Of a stretch of DNA of 64,000 nt, positions 42,618-51,351 are shown piece after piece. Location: contig JAPPNJ010000006.1 in NCBI GenBank assembly GCA_028818705.1, positions 1 through 64,000 on the forward strand. Reading direction: 5' to 3'. The DNA is from Candidatus Poribacteria bacterium. GTDB taxonomy: Bacteria; Poribacteria; WGA-4E; WGA-3G. Every line of letters begins with the position of its first letter. Position 1 is the stretch's first letter. The position numbers were made by a program, and so were the translations under genes. Under the pieces are notes generated by a model. That model had not been told where the DNA came from, did no database searches, and saw nothing but the letters and a program-made list of their open reading frames with translations.

Positions 42618-43355
42618 CTAATGCCACTTTTTGATCTGCCCCCACGTGACGGCAAGCTTGTCTTCTGGCGCGACGTCAAATGGAATCTGACCGAGAGCGT
42701 AGAGAATTGAACGATGGATCAGTTCCCACCCGTCGTCTGTCACCATCTGCCAACCCGTGGAATGGGGCCAAATGTTGACGTGCCTCGCTTTCGTGGAGCC
42801 TTTAATCGTTTTCGCACCTTTCTCATAGACAGAAATGGCAACGAAATCGTCGTTATCAGCGCGTACAGCTAATACATCAATATCGCCTTCAAAACCGTTA
42901 CATGTCATCAGTGATGCTGCTGGTTTGCTGACTGTGATTTTATCCTTGAAACCTTCGGTGATTGGGTGGTCACTGTTGACAATAGTCAAATCGTCGCCTG
43001 CATCGGAGTTGAACGTCCCATCTGGAGAAAAGCCCATATCATCATAAGTCCACGTCTCTGCGTTGACAACCGGGATGGCTGAGTCTTTGTAAGCGTCTAA
43101 AATATTAGCACTCGACGTTGATTCCGAAATAAAGACAAAGTCAATACCAGCGAGGTTACCAGGGTGCTTCGCCAAGTGCTCACGAAGTTCAATTTCATAA
43201 CCCCACTCCTCAAGGTAGTCTACGAGCAGAATGTCCTTCGGATCGGGTTCACCGGAGCCAACGAGCAACAATTTTTCACCCGCAGCAATAACCGTACCCG
43301 CAGCAAGAAGTAGCACGAGAATTGGTAAGAAAAAGTAGCGATACATGAGAAGCAT
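42618..43355 (-). CDS. Exported protein with a Rossmann-like (ThuA/GATase-like) fold and C-terminal GKL-TW-type motif
   Basis: A 245-residue secreted protein. After a signal peptide (FFLPILVLLLAAGTVIAA) the sequence begins KLLLVGSGEPDPKD, LVDYLEEWGYEIEL and FVFISESTSSANIL, an alternating strand-helix layout like ThuA or glutamine-amidotransferase-like domains, without a clear catalytic Cys triad. SDHPITEGF and STGWQMVTDDGW follow. The end reads VAPEDKLAVTWGQIKKWH, the shared C-terminal motif. AAGGAGG lies before two in-frame Met codons (43355 and 43346); either may be used. Confidence 0.72.
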   Translation of the reverse strand: MLLMYRYFFLPILVLLLAAGTVIAAGEKLLLVGSGEPDPKDILLVDYLEEWGYEIELREHLAKHPGNLAGIDFVFISESTSSANILDAYKDSAIPVVNAETWTYDDMGFSPDGTFNSDAGDDLTIVNSDHPITEGFKDKITVSKPAASLMTCNGFEGDIDVLAVRADNDDFVAISVYEKGAKTIKGSTKARHVNIWPHSTGWQMVTDDGWELIHRSILYALGQIPFDVAPEDKLAVTWGQIKKWH

Positions 43356-43578
43356 TTTCCTCCTTTTGGATTTTACTTTGAGAGAATAAAGCAGTTGGGC
43401 ATAGGCGCTTGTAACCTTATAAACGCGTCGCAAATTCTCGCAATTTAACGAATCTCAGATTAAACTTGACTGAGTGTGCCTTATCGCACGACCTGAGAAA
43501 TGTCAAGCCTTTTTGGTTGAATCCACATGCCAACGTTGGGTTCAAACACTTTAAATCTAACGCAAATGGAGAGTGTGC

Positions 43579-44634
43579 ATGAAAGATCCGATCAAAGTTG
43601 GAATCATTGGTGTCGGAGGAACAATTAGTAGCACAACCATTGTTCTTGCTGGAGAGCCGAATGTCCAACTCGTTGCTTTGGCAGATCCAGACCCGACCCG
43701 TAGGAAAAGGGTCTTGGACGGGATCAAAGGTGTCCGCGTTTTTGACGATTATCGACAGATGTTTGATGCCTGCGATTTAGACGCAGTTTGTATTGGACTT
43801 CCGACGTGGATGCACGTCCCCGTCTCACAAGAGGCAATCGAGCGTGGGATGCACGTCCTCTGTGAAAAACCGCCCTCAAATGATGCAGCCGAATTGATAC
43901 CCGTCACACAACTCGCCGAAAGCAAAGGTCTCACCTATATGTTCGTCCGGCAATCGCGTTTTACATCTCAATTGATGGAAGGACGCAGACTAGTACAAGC
44001 CGGGGAACTTGGCGATGTATACTACGCTGAAACTCGATGGATACGCACGCGGTGGTGTTCTGCGCGCGGATGGCGGCACGATAAAGCGAAGGGTGGTGGT
44101 GTCTTACTTGATCTCGGTATCCACGCCATTGATAATGTCTGGTTTATGATGGGTTGCCCAAGCCCCACAGAGGTGATGGCTGGACTGTATTGCACCTTCT
44201 CACATCTTGCACCCCCTGAACAAACCTACACCGCCGATGATGCCGCATGTGGGTTTGTTCGATTTGAAAATGGATGCACCCTACACTTTGCTGTCGCATT
44301 TTCCTTGAATACCACGAACCGACACACCCCAGCAGCCGGAAGCGACCTTGTCAAAAGCGAGATTCAGGAGTTTCACCTCTACGGCACGAAGGCAGGACTG
44401 GAAAGTGGAAAACTACTGGTCGGTACGCCCGACGGTGTTAAGGTCAAACCGATCAAATCACCACCGCAGAAGGCAAATGAGATAACACTTCAGGCACGAG
44501 AATTCATTCGAGCGATCCGAGAAGAAAATGAGCCTCTCAATTCCGGTTCTCAAGCGGTAATGCTGATGCAAATGCTCGATGCGGCAATGAAATCCAGCGA
44601 AATAGGCAGTGCCGTTGCAATTCAGTGTTTCTAA
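43579..44634 (+). CDS. Gfo/Idh/MocA-type oxidoreductase
   Basis: A 351-residue NAD(P)-dependent sugar or polyol dehydrogenase. The Rossmann loop IGVGGTISSTT is followed by VALADPDPTRR, the PTWMHVPVSQEAIERG segment and the family signature HVLCEKPPS, where the Lys is catalytic. GGGVLLDLGIHAIDNVW carries the conserved D-x3-H. The substrate cannot be told; inositol and related polyols are common. The ATG at 43579 is preferred over the GTG at 43573 because GGAGA is well placed. It opens a cluster of related genes. Confidence 0.92.
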   Translation: MKDPIKVGIIGVGGTISSTTIVLAGEPNVQLVALADPDPTRRKRVLDGIKGVRVFDDYRQMFDACDLDAVCIGLPTWMHVPVSQEAIERGMHVLCEKPPSNDAAELIPVTQLAESKGLTYMFVRQSRFTSQLMEGRRLVQAGELGDVYYAETRWIRTRWCSARGWRHDKAKGGGVLLDLGIHAIDNVWFMMGCPSPTEVMAGLYCTFSHLAPPEQTYTADDAACGFVRFENGCTLHFAVAFSLNTTNRHTPAAGSDLVKSEIQEFHLYGTKAGLESGKLLVGTPDGVKVKPIKSPPQKANEITLQAREFIRAIREENEPLNSGSQAVMLMQMLDAAMKSSEIGSAVAIQCF

Positions 44635-44845
44635 TTTACCTTGCGGTTAAACGATGATCATTTTATCTTTGTAATGCGTTTTTCAAATCTGCTTGCGCCG
44701 TTGTTGCAAGTTAAGGTTTTAGTTTCACGTTTTGAAGGGAAAAGAAACGTCAAAACGCCCAAAACCAGTTCTGACGTGACCGAAAACCTGCATTCTCGCT
44801 GCGAAGCAAACGGACGCAGCCGCCCAGGAGTACATAATTAAAAAA

Positions 44846-45745
44846 ATGTCTACACAACGTAATTCAGAAGCACCTCAGCAAGGCGGACTTACGCCTCAAC
44901 AGAAGCAGCAGTTCCACGATGACGGCTTCCTGTTCGTCCGAAACTTGCTACCAAATCAAGCACTTCAACCCTTGATTGATGAGTTATCGCAGTTGGTTGA
45001 TGCCGGTGCACGGGCAGCAGTCAAACACGGGATCCTGGACCCATCGGATACTTATGGCGACAAGCCATTCGACACGCGGCTCGCGCTCGTATCAGATGCT
45101 TGTTCTGAACCGAACTGGATTTGGAGCAATTATTTTCGCGATCAGAAAATCCGAACCGCCGGAATGTTCACGCTCAGAACAGCCCCTGCACTCCTTGATG
45201 TCGTTGTCTCACTCATCGGTGAGGAAATCTTAGCGCATCCCCAGTTTAATTTCCGTGCCAAATTGCCAAACCAAGATATTACAGTCATCCCTTGGCATCA
45301 AGATTTGGCGTATCTCATACCCGAAGAAGCCGGTGAAACATTAGTTGTGAATGTCTGGCTTCCGCTCGTTCGGGCGTATGAGGAAAATGGATGCATGCAA
45401 GTCATCCGAGGTTCACACCATTTCAACCTGATTAATCACAACTTCCAAGATCAGACACCGGGACATACGGGTGGTAAAGGCATCAACGATGTAGAACTAC
45501 CTCCGGGCGACGTCGTTACTGCCGAGCTTGATGTAGGTGATGTCTTGCTAACCAGTGAGCGCGTTGTACACCGTGGTCTTCCAAACCGCGGAGATACAGT
45601 CCGCTGGAGTGTTGATACACGCTACAGCCAAATCGGCTTGCCTACAGGGCGAGAGAGTGTACCGGGTTTTGTCGCTCGGAGTCGGACCAATCCTGAGAGC
45701 ATCGCCAAGTCATATCACGACTGGAATCGGCTTTTTGGCAATTAG
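44846..45745 (+). CDS. Phytanoyl-CoA dioxygenase (PhyH) family protein
   Basis: A 299-residue Fe(II)/2-oxoglutarate-dependent oxygenase. The iron triad is seen as VIPWHQDLAY (H-x-D) and the distal His in ERVVHRGLPN; the nearby Arg in TVRWSVDTRY would bind 2-oxoglutarate. QQKQQFHDDGFLFVRN is the usual N-terminal helix-strand of the family. The substrate is unknown. It lies next to Gfo/Idh/MocA dehydrogenases, a recurring arrangement in Poribacteria-type genomes (inference from general knowledge). The stop TAG lies in a repeat that fills the gap to the next gene. Confidence 0.9.
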   Translation: MSTQRNSEAPQQGGLTPQQKQQFHDDGFLFVRNLLPNQALQPLIDELSQLVDAGARAAVKHGILDPSDTYGDKPFDTRLALVSDACSEPNWIWSNYFRDQKIRTAGMFTLRTAPALLDVVVSLIGEEILAHPQFNFRAKLPNQDITVIPWHQDLAYLIPEEAGETLVVNVWLPLVRAYEENGCMQVIRGSHHFNLINHNFQDQTPGHTGGKGINDVELPPGDVVTAELDVGDVLLTSERVVHRGLPNRGDTVRWSVDTRYSQIGLPTGRESVPGFVARSRTNPESIAKSYHDWNRLFGN

Positions 45746-45912
45746 CAATTAGGGCGTTCGCTGCAAATCAGAATCAACGGTATGAAGCCCTTATGGGCTT
45801 CACCGGGTATTCATGCCTTATGGCATTCCCCGCCTGTCAGTAGTCAGCGATCAGCAGTCAGTAACTTGACCGCTGAAAGTGAACGAGTGAGCGACCTGAC
45901 GACTATTCGCTA
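45743..45912. repeat. Composite repeat filling the gap between convergent PhyH and Gfo/Idh genes
   Basis: The gap begins TAGCAATTAGGGCGTTCGC and ends, on the minus strand, TAGCGAATAGTCGTCAGG. It thus supplies the stop codons of both flanking genes, as at 408-544. Inside are GAAGCCC-TTAT-GGGCTTC (near 45793), an AATGCCATAAGGCAT palindrome and CAGTCAGCGATCAGCAGTCAG heptads. Confidence 0.7.
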
Positions 45913-46938
45913 AACGTCCCCGAACTTTTTCCGGAATAACGCCACGGTGTCGTGGTCAGGATGATTTGGGAGTTCAGCCGGTGCTTCCCAATCTTCAGGG
46001 ACATCTCTTAATTTCACAGGCTTGCCGTCGTTTTCCAGAACCGATTTCCATCCTGCGAGGAAAACATTCGTTTTATGTAAGATCTGCTCAAAAGTTTGCG
46101 GCATCTCGTTGTGGAGTGCCATGTTCTGGAACGCCCAAATCGTCGGCACCCAGATCTCCGTCTTGTCGAATGGATAACCAGTGCCGGTGTAGATTTTAAA
46201 ATTCTCACCACCGTATGCTTCTTGTGTATGAATCTGCACTGTTCCCCAAGAACCGCTCACCTGATGGAGCGTGCCATAGAATTGCCGACCGTCGCCGTCA
46301 ATATGCTCAAACGTAATAACACCGGGCGGGCTATGCCAACTGTCCGCTTGATACCCCACTGACACAACGCTGTTCCCCGCTTCCGCTATCGCCTTACAGA
46401 CCATGTAAACACCGTGAATCCCGTGCGTCGGATAGTCGTCAAACGAATTGGTCGCCGTATAGCAGACGATTTGTTTGTCGTTTGCCCACGCCTTGGCACG
46501 TGAGATTGCATCGTTGTACTCATGGCTTGACGGCGCGAGGATCGTTGCACCGTTCTTTTCTGCAAGTTCAATCATCTGCTGCGCTTTCGCAAGGGAGTTT
46601 GCAAAGGGGCGGTTAATCAGATTCGGCAATCCGGCTTCAAGATACGGTTCATGAAGAATATGGTTCCACGGATGATTGTAGTAACCTCCAGAGATCACAC
46701 CGTCTACCTTTCCCAACATGTCATCAAAATTCTTAACAACTTCGCAACCGTAGGGTGCAGCGACGGCCTGTGCTTTCTCGTATTCAATATCCCAGCAGTG
46801 CGTGACTCGCATGCCTGTGAAAGGCGTATCTTTTTCACCTGGGCGCGGATTGATATGCGGTGCCCAGAGTGGCATGTGTGAATACGAGTCAACGTTCAGA
46901 AATCCGACACGAAAAGGTTCAGCATTAGATACTTGCAT
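45910..46938 (-). CDS. Gfo/Idh/MocA-type oxidoreductase, divergent
   Basis: A 342-residue protein with a divergent N-terminal Rossmann region (RVGFLNVDSYSHMPLW) and a large C-terminal sheet domain. The usual E-K-P signature is replaced by LINRPFANSLAKA (Asn-Arg-Pro), so the normal catalytic Lys is missing, and SHEYNDAI follows. It may bind rather than oxidise a substrate or use another residue. GGAGGTCGCC before the ATG at 46938 is a strong ribosome site. It is followed by, and probably regulated with, related dehydrogenase and isomerase genes on the same strand. Confidence 0.75.
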   Translation of the reverse strand: MQVSNAEPFRVGFLNVDSYSHMPLWAPHINPRPGEKDTPFTGMRVTHCWDIEYEKAQAVAAPYGCEVVKNFDDMLGKVDGVISGGYYNHPWNHILHEPYLEAGLPNLINRPFANSLAKAQQMIELAEKNGATILAPSSHEYNDAISRAKAWANDKQIVCYTATNSFDDYPTHGIHGVYMVCKAIAEAGNSVVSVGYQADSWHSPPGVITFEHIDGDGRQFYGTLHQVSGSWGTVQIHTQEAYGGENFKIYTGTGYPFDKTEIWVPTIWAFQNMALHNEMPQTFEQILHKTNVFLAGWKSVLENDGKPVKLRDVPEDWEAPAELPNHPDHDTVALFRKKFGDV

Positions 46939-46966
46939 GGCGACCTCCATTTATTAACATGTAGAT

Positions 46967-47070
46967 GTAGGTTGGGTTGAGCGGAGTAAAAACGAGCAGT
47001 TATGATGCAAAAAACTTCACATTTTCAAGATGCGTGGGCTCTTCCAAATACCAGCGAAACCCAACGCTTT
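46967..47070. repeat. Palindromic-end intergenic repeat, copy 3 (about 104 bp)
   Basis: Starts GTAGGTTGGGTTGAGCGG and ends CCAGCGAAACCCAACGCTTT. It lies between two Gfo/Idh/MocA genes and is followed by heptad repeats. Confidence 0.8.
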
Positions 47071-47116
47071 AATACCGACAACTAACTGCTAATCGCTAAC
47101 CACTAACAGCCACCTA
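47071..47116. repeat. Heptad-type repeat abutting a stop codon
   Basis: On the minus strand the TAG stop of the upstream dehydrogenase is followed directly by GTGGCTGTTAGTGGTTAGCG and further GTTAG/GATTAG units. Confidence 0.6.
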
Positions 47117-48274
47117 CATTGAAACCCATGTCGAACCATTCTCACAAGACTCAACCGCTTTGTAAATGAACTGCATACCCCGTAATCCATCGTAGACTGT
47201 CGGGAAATCATAAGCTTCCGTTTCCATTGGATCACCGTCAATAAAGCGTCGGATTGCTTCGACAACGCCGACGTAAATAGTCGCGAACGCCTCCAAGTAC
47301 CCCTCAGGATGTCCTGTTGGGATACGTGCCCCTGCCGCCGCTGCATCGGAAAGATAGCCCTGGCCACGGGTAAGCGTCTGTCTCGGTTCCCCGTAACGGT
47401 AAAGTTCAAGATAGTTCGGATTCTCTTGCGCCCATTTTACCGCACCTTGTTCAGCGTAAACGCGAAGTGTCAGCCCATTCTCCTCTCCAGTGGCAACCTG
47501 ACTTACACTTAGAACGCCTTTACCACCGCCTTTGAAACGGAGCAGGGCGTTGACGTCCTCATCCAGCACCCTGTCAGGCAAGAAAGTACTTTTATCGGCA
47601 CAAAGTTCAACGATCGGATCGCCGGTAACGTATTCAAGCAGATTCACACAATGCGTCCCGACATCGCCCATCGTGCCACCGATGCCCGACTGTGTTGGGT
47701 CGACGCGCCACGCTGCTTGTTTCTGACCGAGTTTTTCGTGTGGGACCATCAGGAAGTCCTGAAGGTATTCTACGATAACCTTGCGAATTTGCCCCATTGA
47801 GCCTTCAGCGAATAGGTCCCGCGCATGCCGTACGAGCGGATGTCCCGTGTAATTGTGTGTCAATGCAAAGACAAGCCCCGAATTTTCGACGAGTTGGACA
47901 AGAGCCTCTGCTTCTTCGAGACTGTAAGTCATCGGTTTATCGCAAACGACGTGGAAACCAGCGTCTAAAAAGGTCTTGGCGATATCAAAGTGAGAGATGT
48001 TCGGTGTGACGATGCTCACGAAATCAATGCGCTCATCTTTGGGAAGCGCAGCTTCCGCTGTCGCCATTTCTGCATAACTGTTATAACAACGATTTGGGGC
48101 GAGATACAACTCTTCACCGGTGATTTGTGTATTTTCCGGGTCCCGTGAGAAGCACCCAGCGACGACCTCAATTTGCTGGTCGAGTGTGGCAGCAATACGA
48201 TGAACGCCACCGATAAATGCTCCCTGTCCACCACCAACCATACCCATTCGTAATTTTCGTTTCCAAGATTCCAT
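47114..48274 (-). CDS. Gfo/Idh/MocA-type oxidoreductase
   Basis: A 386-residue sugar or polyol dehydrogenase. MGMVGGGQGAFIGGVHR is the nucleotide loop, a G-C-F-S-R-D strand end follows beta-2, and IVTPNISHFDIAKTFLDAGFHVVCDKPMT carries the D-K-P variant with the catalytic Lys. GGTMGDVGTHCVNLLEY gives the D-x3-H pair. The C-terminus has the YLEAFATIYVGVVEAI segment usual in the long subfamily. It probably works with the isomerase encoded 142 bases upstream on the same strand. Its substrate is unknown. Confidence 0.92.
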   Translation of the reverse strand: MESWKRKLRMGMVGGGQGAFIGGVHRIAATLDQQIEVVAGCFSRDPENTQITGEELYLAPNRCYNSYAEMATAEAALPKDERIDFVSIVTPNISHFDIAKTFLDAGFHVVCDKPMTYSLEEAEALVQLVENSGLVFALTHNYTGHPLVRHARDLFAEGSMGQIRKVIVEYLQDFLMVPHEKLGQKQAAWRVDPTQSGIGGTMGDVGTHCVNLLEYVTGDPIVELCADKSTFLPDRVLDEDVNALLRFKGGGKGVLSVSQVATGEENGLTLRVYAEQGAVKWAQENPNYLELYRYGEPRQTLTRGQGYLSDAAAAGARIPTGHPEGYLEAFATIYVGVVEAIRRFIDGDPMETEAYDFPTVYDGLRGMQFIYKAVESCENGSTWVSM

Positions 48275-48416
48275 AGTATTTCACTCCAAACAGGATTTTA
48301 ATTATATCTATCTCGTTCCTCAACTGTAGCCTGCAACAACGGCGCAGGGGGATTTAAGGAATGTCCGTCAAAGTTCTAATCAATGTCATTCCTCCGCAAG
48401 GTAAGATTAAAAATCT

Positions 48417-49466
48417 TCAATTCAAGCCAAGAATGTCCCGATTCCGCGTCGTGTCGGTCTCGCCGCCTGCGAAGTCATCGAAGGCGACATCGGTCGTTTC
48501 AATGATATGTTTAGCGATAAATGGCGCACCTTCTGCCGCACCTTGCTCTGGGCTTTTGACACAACACTCCCATTCCAGGACTGCCCAGCTGTCATAGCCT
48601 GCTTCGGTGAGCAGTGTAAACACCTGCGTGAAATCTACTTGTCCATCGCCGAGCGAGCGGAATCTCCCCGCACGTCCAGCCCACGATTGATAACCACCGT
48701 AAACTCCAACGCGACCTGTCGGGCGGAATTCGGCATCCTTAACGTGAAATCCCTTGATGCGTTCGCTATACAGTCGGATGAAGTCGATGTAATCGAGTTG
48801 TTGAAGGAGAAAATGGCTTGGATCGTAGTTGAGACAAGCAGCAGGGTGGTCATTTGTGTAATCAAGGAACATCTCGTATGTCGCACCATCGTAAATGTCC
48901 GAACCTGGGTGGAGTTCATAGGCAAAAACCTGACCGTTATCGTGTGCCAGATCCAACAATGGAGACCATCGTGCGGCGAGTTCTTTGAACGCCTCTTCAA
49001 TAATGCCATCGGGCCGTTGTGGCCACGGGTAGACGGTGTGCCACGCAAAGCCCCCTGAAAGCACAGGAATCACATCCAGCCCCATATTTACTGAAGCGTG
49101 GATACATTTCGTCAATTCATCCGTTGCCCATGCTGTTCTTTCAGCACCGCGCAAGCCGGGTGGATGGAATCCTTCAAACATAATCTCGTATGCCGGATGC
49201 ACAGCCAAGACCTGCCCAGCGAGGTAGCCCGCCACCTCTGTCGCCTCGAGTCCTATTTCGTTAAGTGTTCCTTTTAATTCATCGCAATAGGTTTTGGATT
49301 CGGCGGCTTTTCCGATGTCCAGGACGCGTTCGTCCCAATTGGGAAGTTGGACTCCTTTGTACCCTAAGCCAGCGACCCACTTCCCAATGTTTTCCATACT
49401 GTTATACGGTGCCTCGTCCCGCATGAATTGGGCGAGGAAGATAGCTGGACCTTTAATTTTCGGCAT
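48417..49466 (-). CDS. Sugar phosphate isomerase/epimerase (xylose isomerase-like TIM barrel)
   Basis: A 349-residue AP-endonuclease-2 family barrel. Metal-binding acidic and His residues are in VFAYELHPGSD, CLNYDPSHFLLQQLD, GFHVKDAEFR and WAVLEWECCVK, the standard positions for Glu, Asp/His, His-x-Asp and Glu ligands. Members interconvert ketoses, inosose or related sugars. CTAAGGAGGAACA-like spacing before the ATG is strong. It leads a minus-strand series with two Gfo/Idh/MocA genes, suggesting a polyol (inositol-like) pathway (inference). Confidence 0.9.
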   Translation of the reverse strand: MPKIKGPAIFLAQFMRDEAPYNSMENIGKWVAGLGYKGVQLPNWDERVLDIGKAAESKTYCDELKGTLNEIGLEATEVAGYLAGQVLAVHPAYEIMFEGFHPPGLRGAERTAWATDELTKCIHASVNMGLDVIPVLSGGFAWHTVYPWPQRPDGIIEEAFKELAARWSPLLDLAHDNGQVFAYELHPGSDIYDGATYEMFLDYTNDHPAACLNYDPSHFLLQQLDYIDFIRLYSERIKGFHVKDAEFRPTGRVGVYGGYQSWAGRAGRFRSLGDGQVDFTQVFTLLTEAGYDSWAVLEWECCVKSPEQGAAEGAPFIAKHIIETTDVAFDDFAGGETDTTRNRDILGLN

Positions 49467-49649
49467 TGTTCCTCCTTATATAGTGAATTGTAAAAATAAG
49501 TAGCCACAGAACACGATGCTTCCCTTTGTAAAGAGCTATATCTATAGAAAACTGAAGACTGAGAACTGAAAACTGAGAACCATTTAATAAAAAATAAATT
49601 ACCAAATCTTCACGAACTTTGGGTATAATAATATAAAAGTCGATATGAA

Positions 49650-50540
49650 ATGTCAAGGGATTTGGAGGTATTCAATTTAGTGAAAGCAGAGAAAGTGGAA
49701 GATCTTATCTATGGGTTAGCTATTCGCGGGGTAACAAAGCATTTTCACCGAACCAAACGTGCAAATAGTAAACCGCGTTTACATCAAAAGTTCCGCCAGA
49801 TATTCAAGCCAGAGAAAGAGGTAATTCGTGCAGTTGACGACATTTCTTTAGAGGTAAACATCGGAGAAATCTACGGTATTCTGGGTGCAAATGGCTCAGG
49901 AAAATCGACCCTGATTCGCCTTATTTCAACGCTGCTTATCCCCGATGCTGGCAGTATTCACGTCTTCGGAGACGATGTTGTAACAGACAGTCTAAAAGTC
50001 CGACAGGTAATGAACCGTGTCTCTGTCGAAGCCTCGTTTTTCAAACGGCTCTCTTCAGCAGAAAACCTGATTTATGCGGCTCGCCTCTACGGTATTCCAG
50101 CCCCCGAAGCCGAGCGAAAGTCAAAGCAAATTTTAGAACGACTCGGTTTTGACGCAGATCGAATGAACGAAGAGATGGAGCATCTATCGCGTGGCATGCA
50201 ACAGAAGGTCGCTATTGCACGTGCCCTGCTGACGACTCCCATGCTCCTCCTGCTGGATGAACCGACAACGGGACTCGATCCCAAATCCAAGCGTGATGTA
50301 CAAGCCTTTATTGAAGAGATCCGTCGAGAGCGGAATGCTGTCATTGTCCTAACGACACACGATATGGCGGAAGCTGAGAGGTTATGCGATAAGATCGCCA
50401 TTATCGACAGAGGACGGTTTATCGCAGAAGGGACCGTCGAGGAACTCATCGCCAGCGCACCATCACAGAACGGTGCCCCCGCAACGTTGGAAGATGTCTT
50501 TATCGCGCTAACCGGCAAAAGTATTGAAGAGGAAGAATAG
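49650..50540 (+). CDS. ABC-2 type exporter, ATP-binding subunit
   Basis: A 296-residue ABC ATPase with Walker A GANGSGKST, signature LSRGMQQKV, Walker B MLLLLDEPTTGLDP and the switch His in TTHDMAE. The N-terminal 60 residues, before the core, carry a basic stretch (HRTKRANSKPR) not usual in minimal members. The start is uncertain: ATG at 49650 has no ribosome site, while GTG at 49680 has GGAGG eleven bases upstream. It pairs with the permease whose ATG lies five bases after its stop. The substrate is unknown; lipid, polysaccharide or drug export is typical. Confidence 0.9.
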   Translation: MSRDLEVFNLVKAEKVEDLIYGLAIRGVTKHFHRTKRANSKPRLHQKFRQIFKPEKEVIRAVDDISLEVNIGEIYGILGANGSGKSTLIRLISTLLIPDAGSIHVFGDDVVTDSLKVRQVMNRVSVEASFFKRLSSAENLIYAARLYGIPAPEAERKSKQILERLGFDADRMNEEMEHLSRGMQQKVAIARALLTTPMLLLLDEPTTGLDPKSKRDVQAFIEEIRRERNAVIVLTTHDMAEAERLCDKIAIIDRGRFIAEGTVEELIASAPSQNGAPATLEDVFIALTGKSIEEEE

Positions 50541-50544
50541 AGCC

Positions 50545-51351
50545 ATGCTGAATCTTGTCAGGGAGACCGTCGTCTCCTACGCGTTTATTGAGCGCAACTT
50601 TAATCTGGTGAAGCGGTATCTCAGTTGGGAAATCCTCTTTTTCAGCTATTCCATCGTCAACGCCCTGACAATCGGCTTGATTATGGTAGGGCGCGGCAGC
50701 AGTGAAGATGTCCTTTATCTCGTCATTGGCGCATTAATCTGGGGATTTCTCTCTGTCATGATGCGTGAGGTGAGCGATGCGATTACTTGGGAACGCTGGG
50801 AAGGCACGATCGAATATACCTTTATGGCACCAATCTACCGGATTACACATCTGGTTGGTTCATGTCTCTTCGCGATACTGTATGGGTTGCTCCGGACGGG
50901 TTTAGTTCTGGCGATAATGCCACTCTTTTTTGGTGAACACATCGACTTAGGAAGCGCGAATTGGCTAACCATGGCTGTTACTGTCCTTGTCTCAAGCCTC
51001 TCTTTCATTGGCATCGGTCTAATGGCAGCGATCTTCCCGCTACTCTCACCAGAAAAGGGCCAGGCTGCAACAGGCATTATCCAATCGTTCCTACTCTTGA
51101 TCTCCGGTATCTATTATGAAATCGAGGTGTTACCCGAGTGGATTCAACCCATTTCTAAAATTTCGCCTGCCACTTATACACTCAAATCTATCCGTGCGGC
51201 GATGCTCGATAACGCATCCATTGAGAGCCAGATGGGCAATTTATTGCTACTGCTCGTTATTGGTGTACTGATCATTCCATTCGGATTTTGGGTCTTCCAT
51301 CTCGGTGAAAAGTATGCGAAACGCGTCGGTCGTCTTAAAAGAAGCGGGTAA
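50545..51351 (+). CDS. ABC-2 type exporter, permease subunit
   Basis: A 268-residue inner-membrane protein with six helices of the ABC-2 family. WERWEGTIEYTFMAPIYR is the usual cytoplasmic coupling segment and GLMAAIFPLLSPEKGQAATGIIQSF... precedes the characteristic GIYYEIEVLP-x-W-x-x-P-x-x-K-x-x-P-x-T-Y element. A TTG start seven codons upstream would overlap the ATPase gene; the ATG at 50545 behind AGAGGAAG is preferred. It forms the transporter with the preceding ATPase. Confidence 0.88.
   Translation: MLNLVRETVVSYAFIERNFNLVKRYLSWEILFFSYSIVNALTIGLIMVGRGSSEDVLYLVIGALIWGFLSVMMREVSDAITWERWEGTIEYTFMAPIYRITHLVGSCLFAILYGLLRTGLVLAIMPLFFGEHIDLGSANWLTMAVTVLVSSLSFIGIGLMAAIFPLLSPEKGQAATGIIQSFLLLISGIYYEIEVLPEWIQPISKISPATYTLKSIRAAMLDNASIESQMGNLLLLLVIGVLIIPFGFWVFHLGEKYAKRVGRLKRSG

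Noticed and set aside
44641..44841. A 66-residue ORF between the first dehydrogenase and PhyH.
   Set aside because: No ribosome site, no recognisable protein pattern; likely untranslated spacer.
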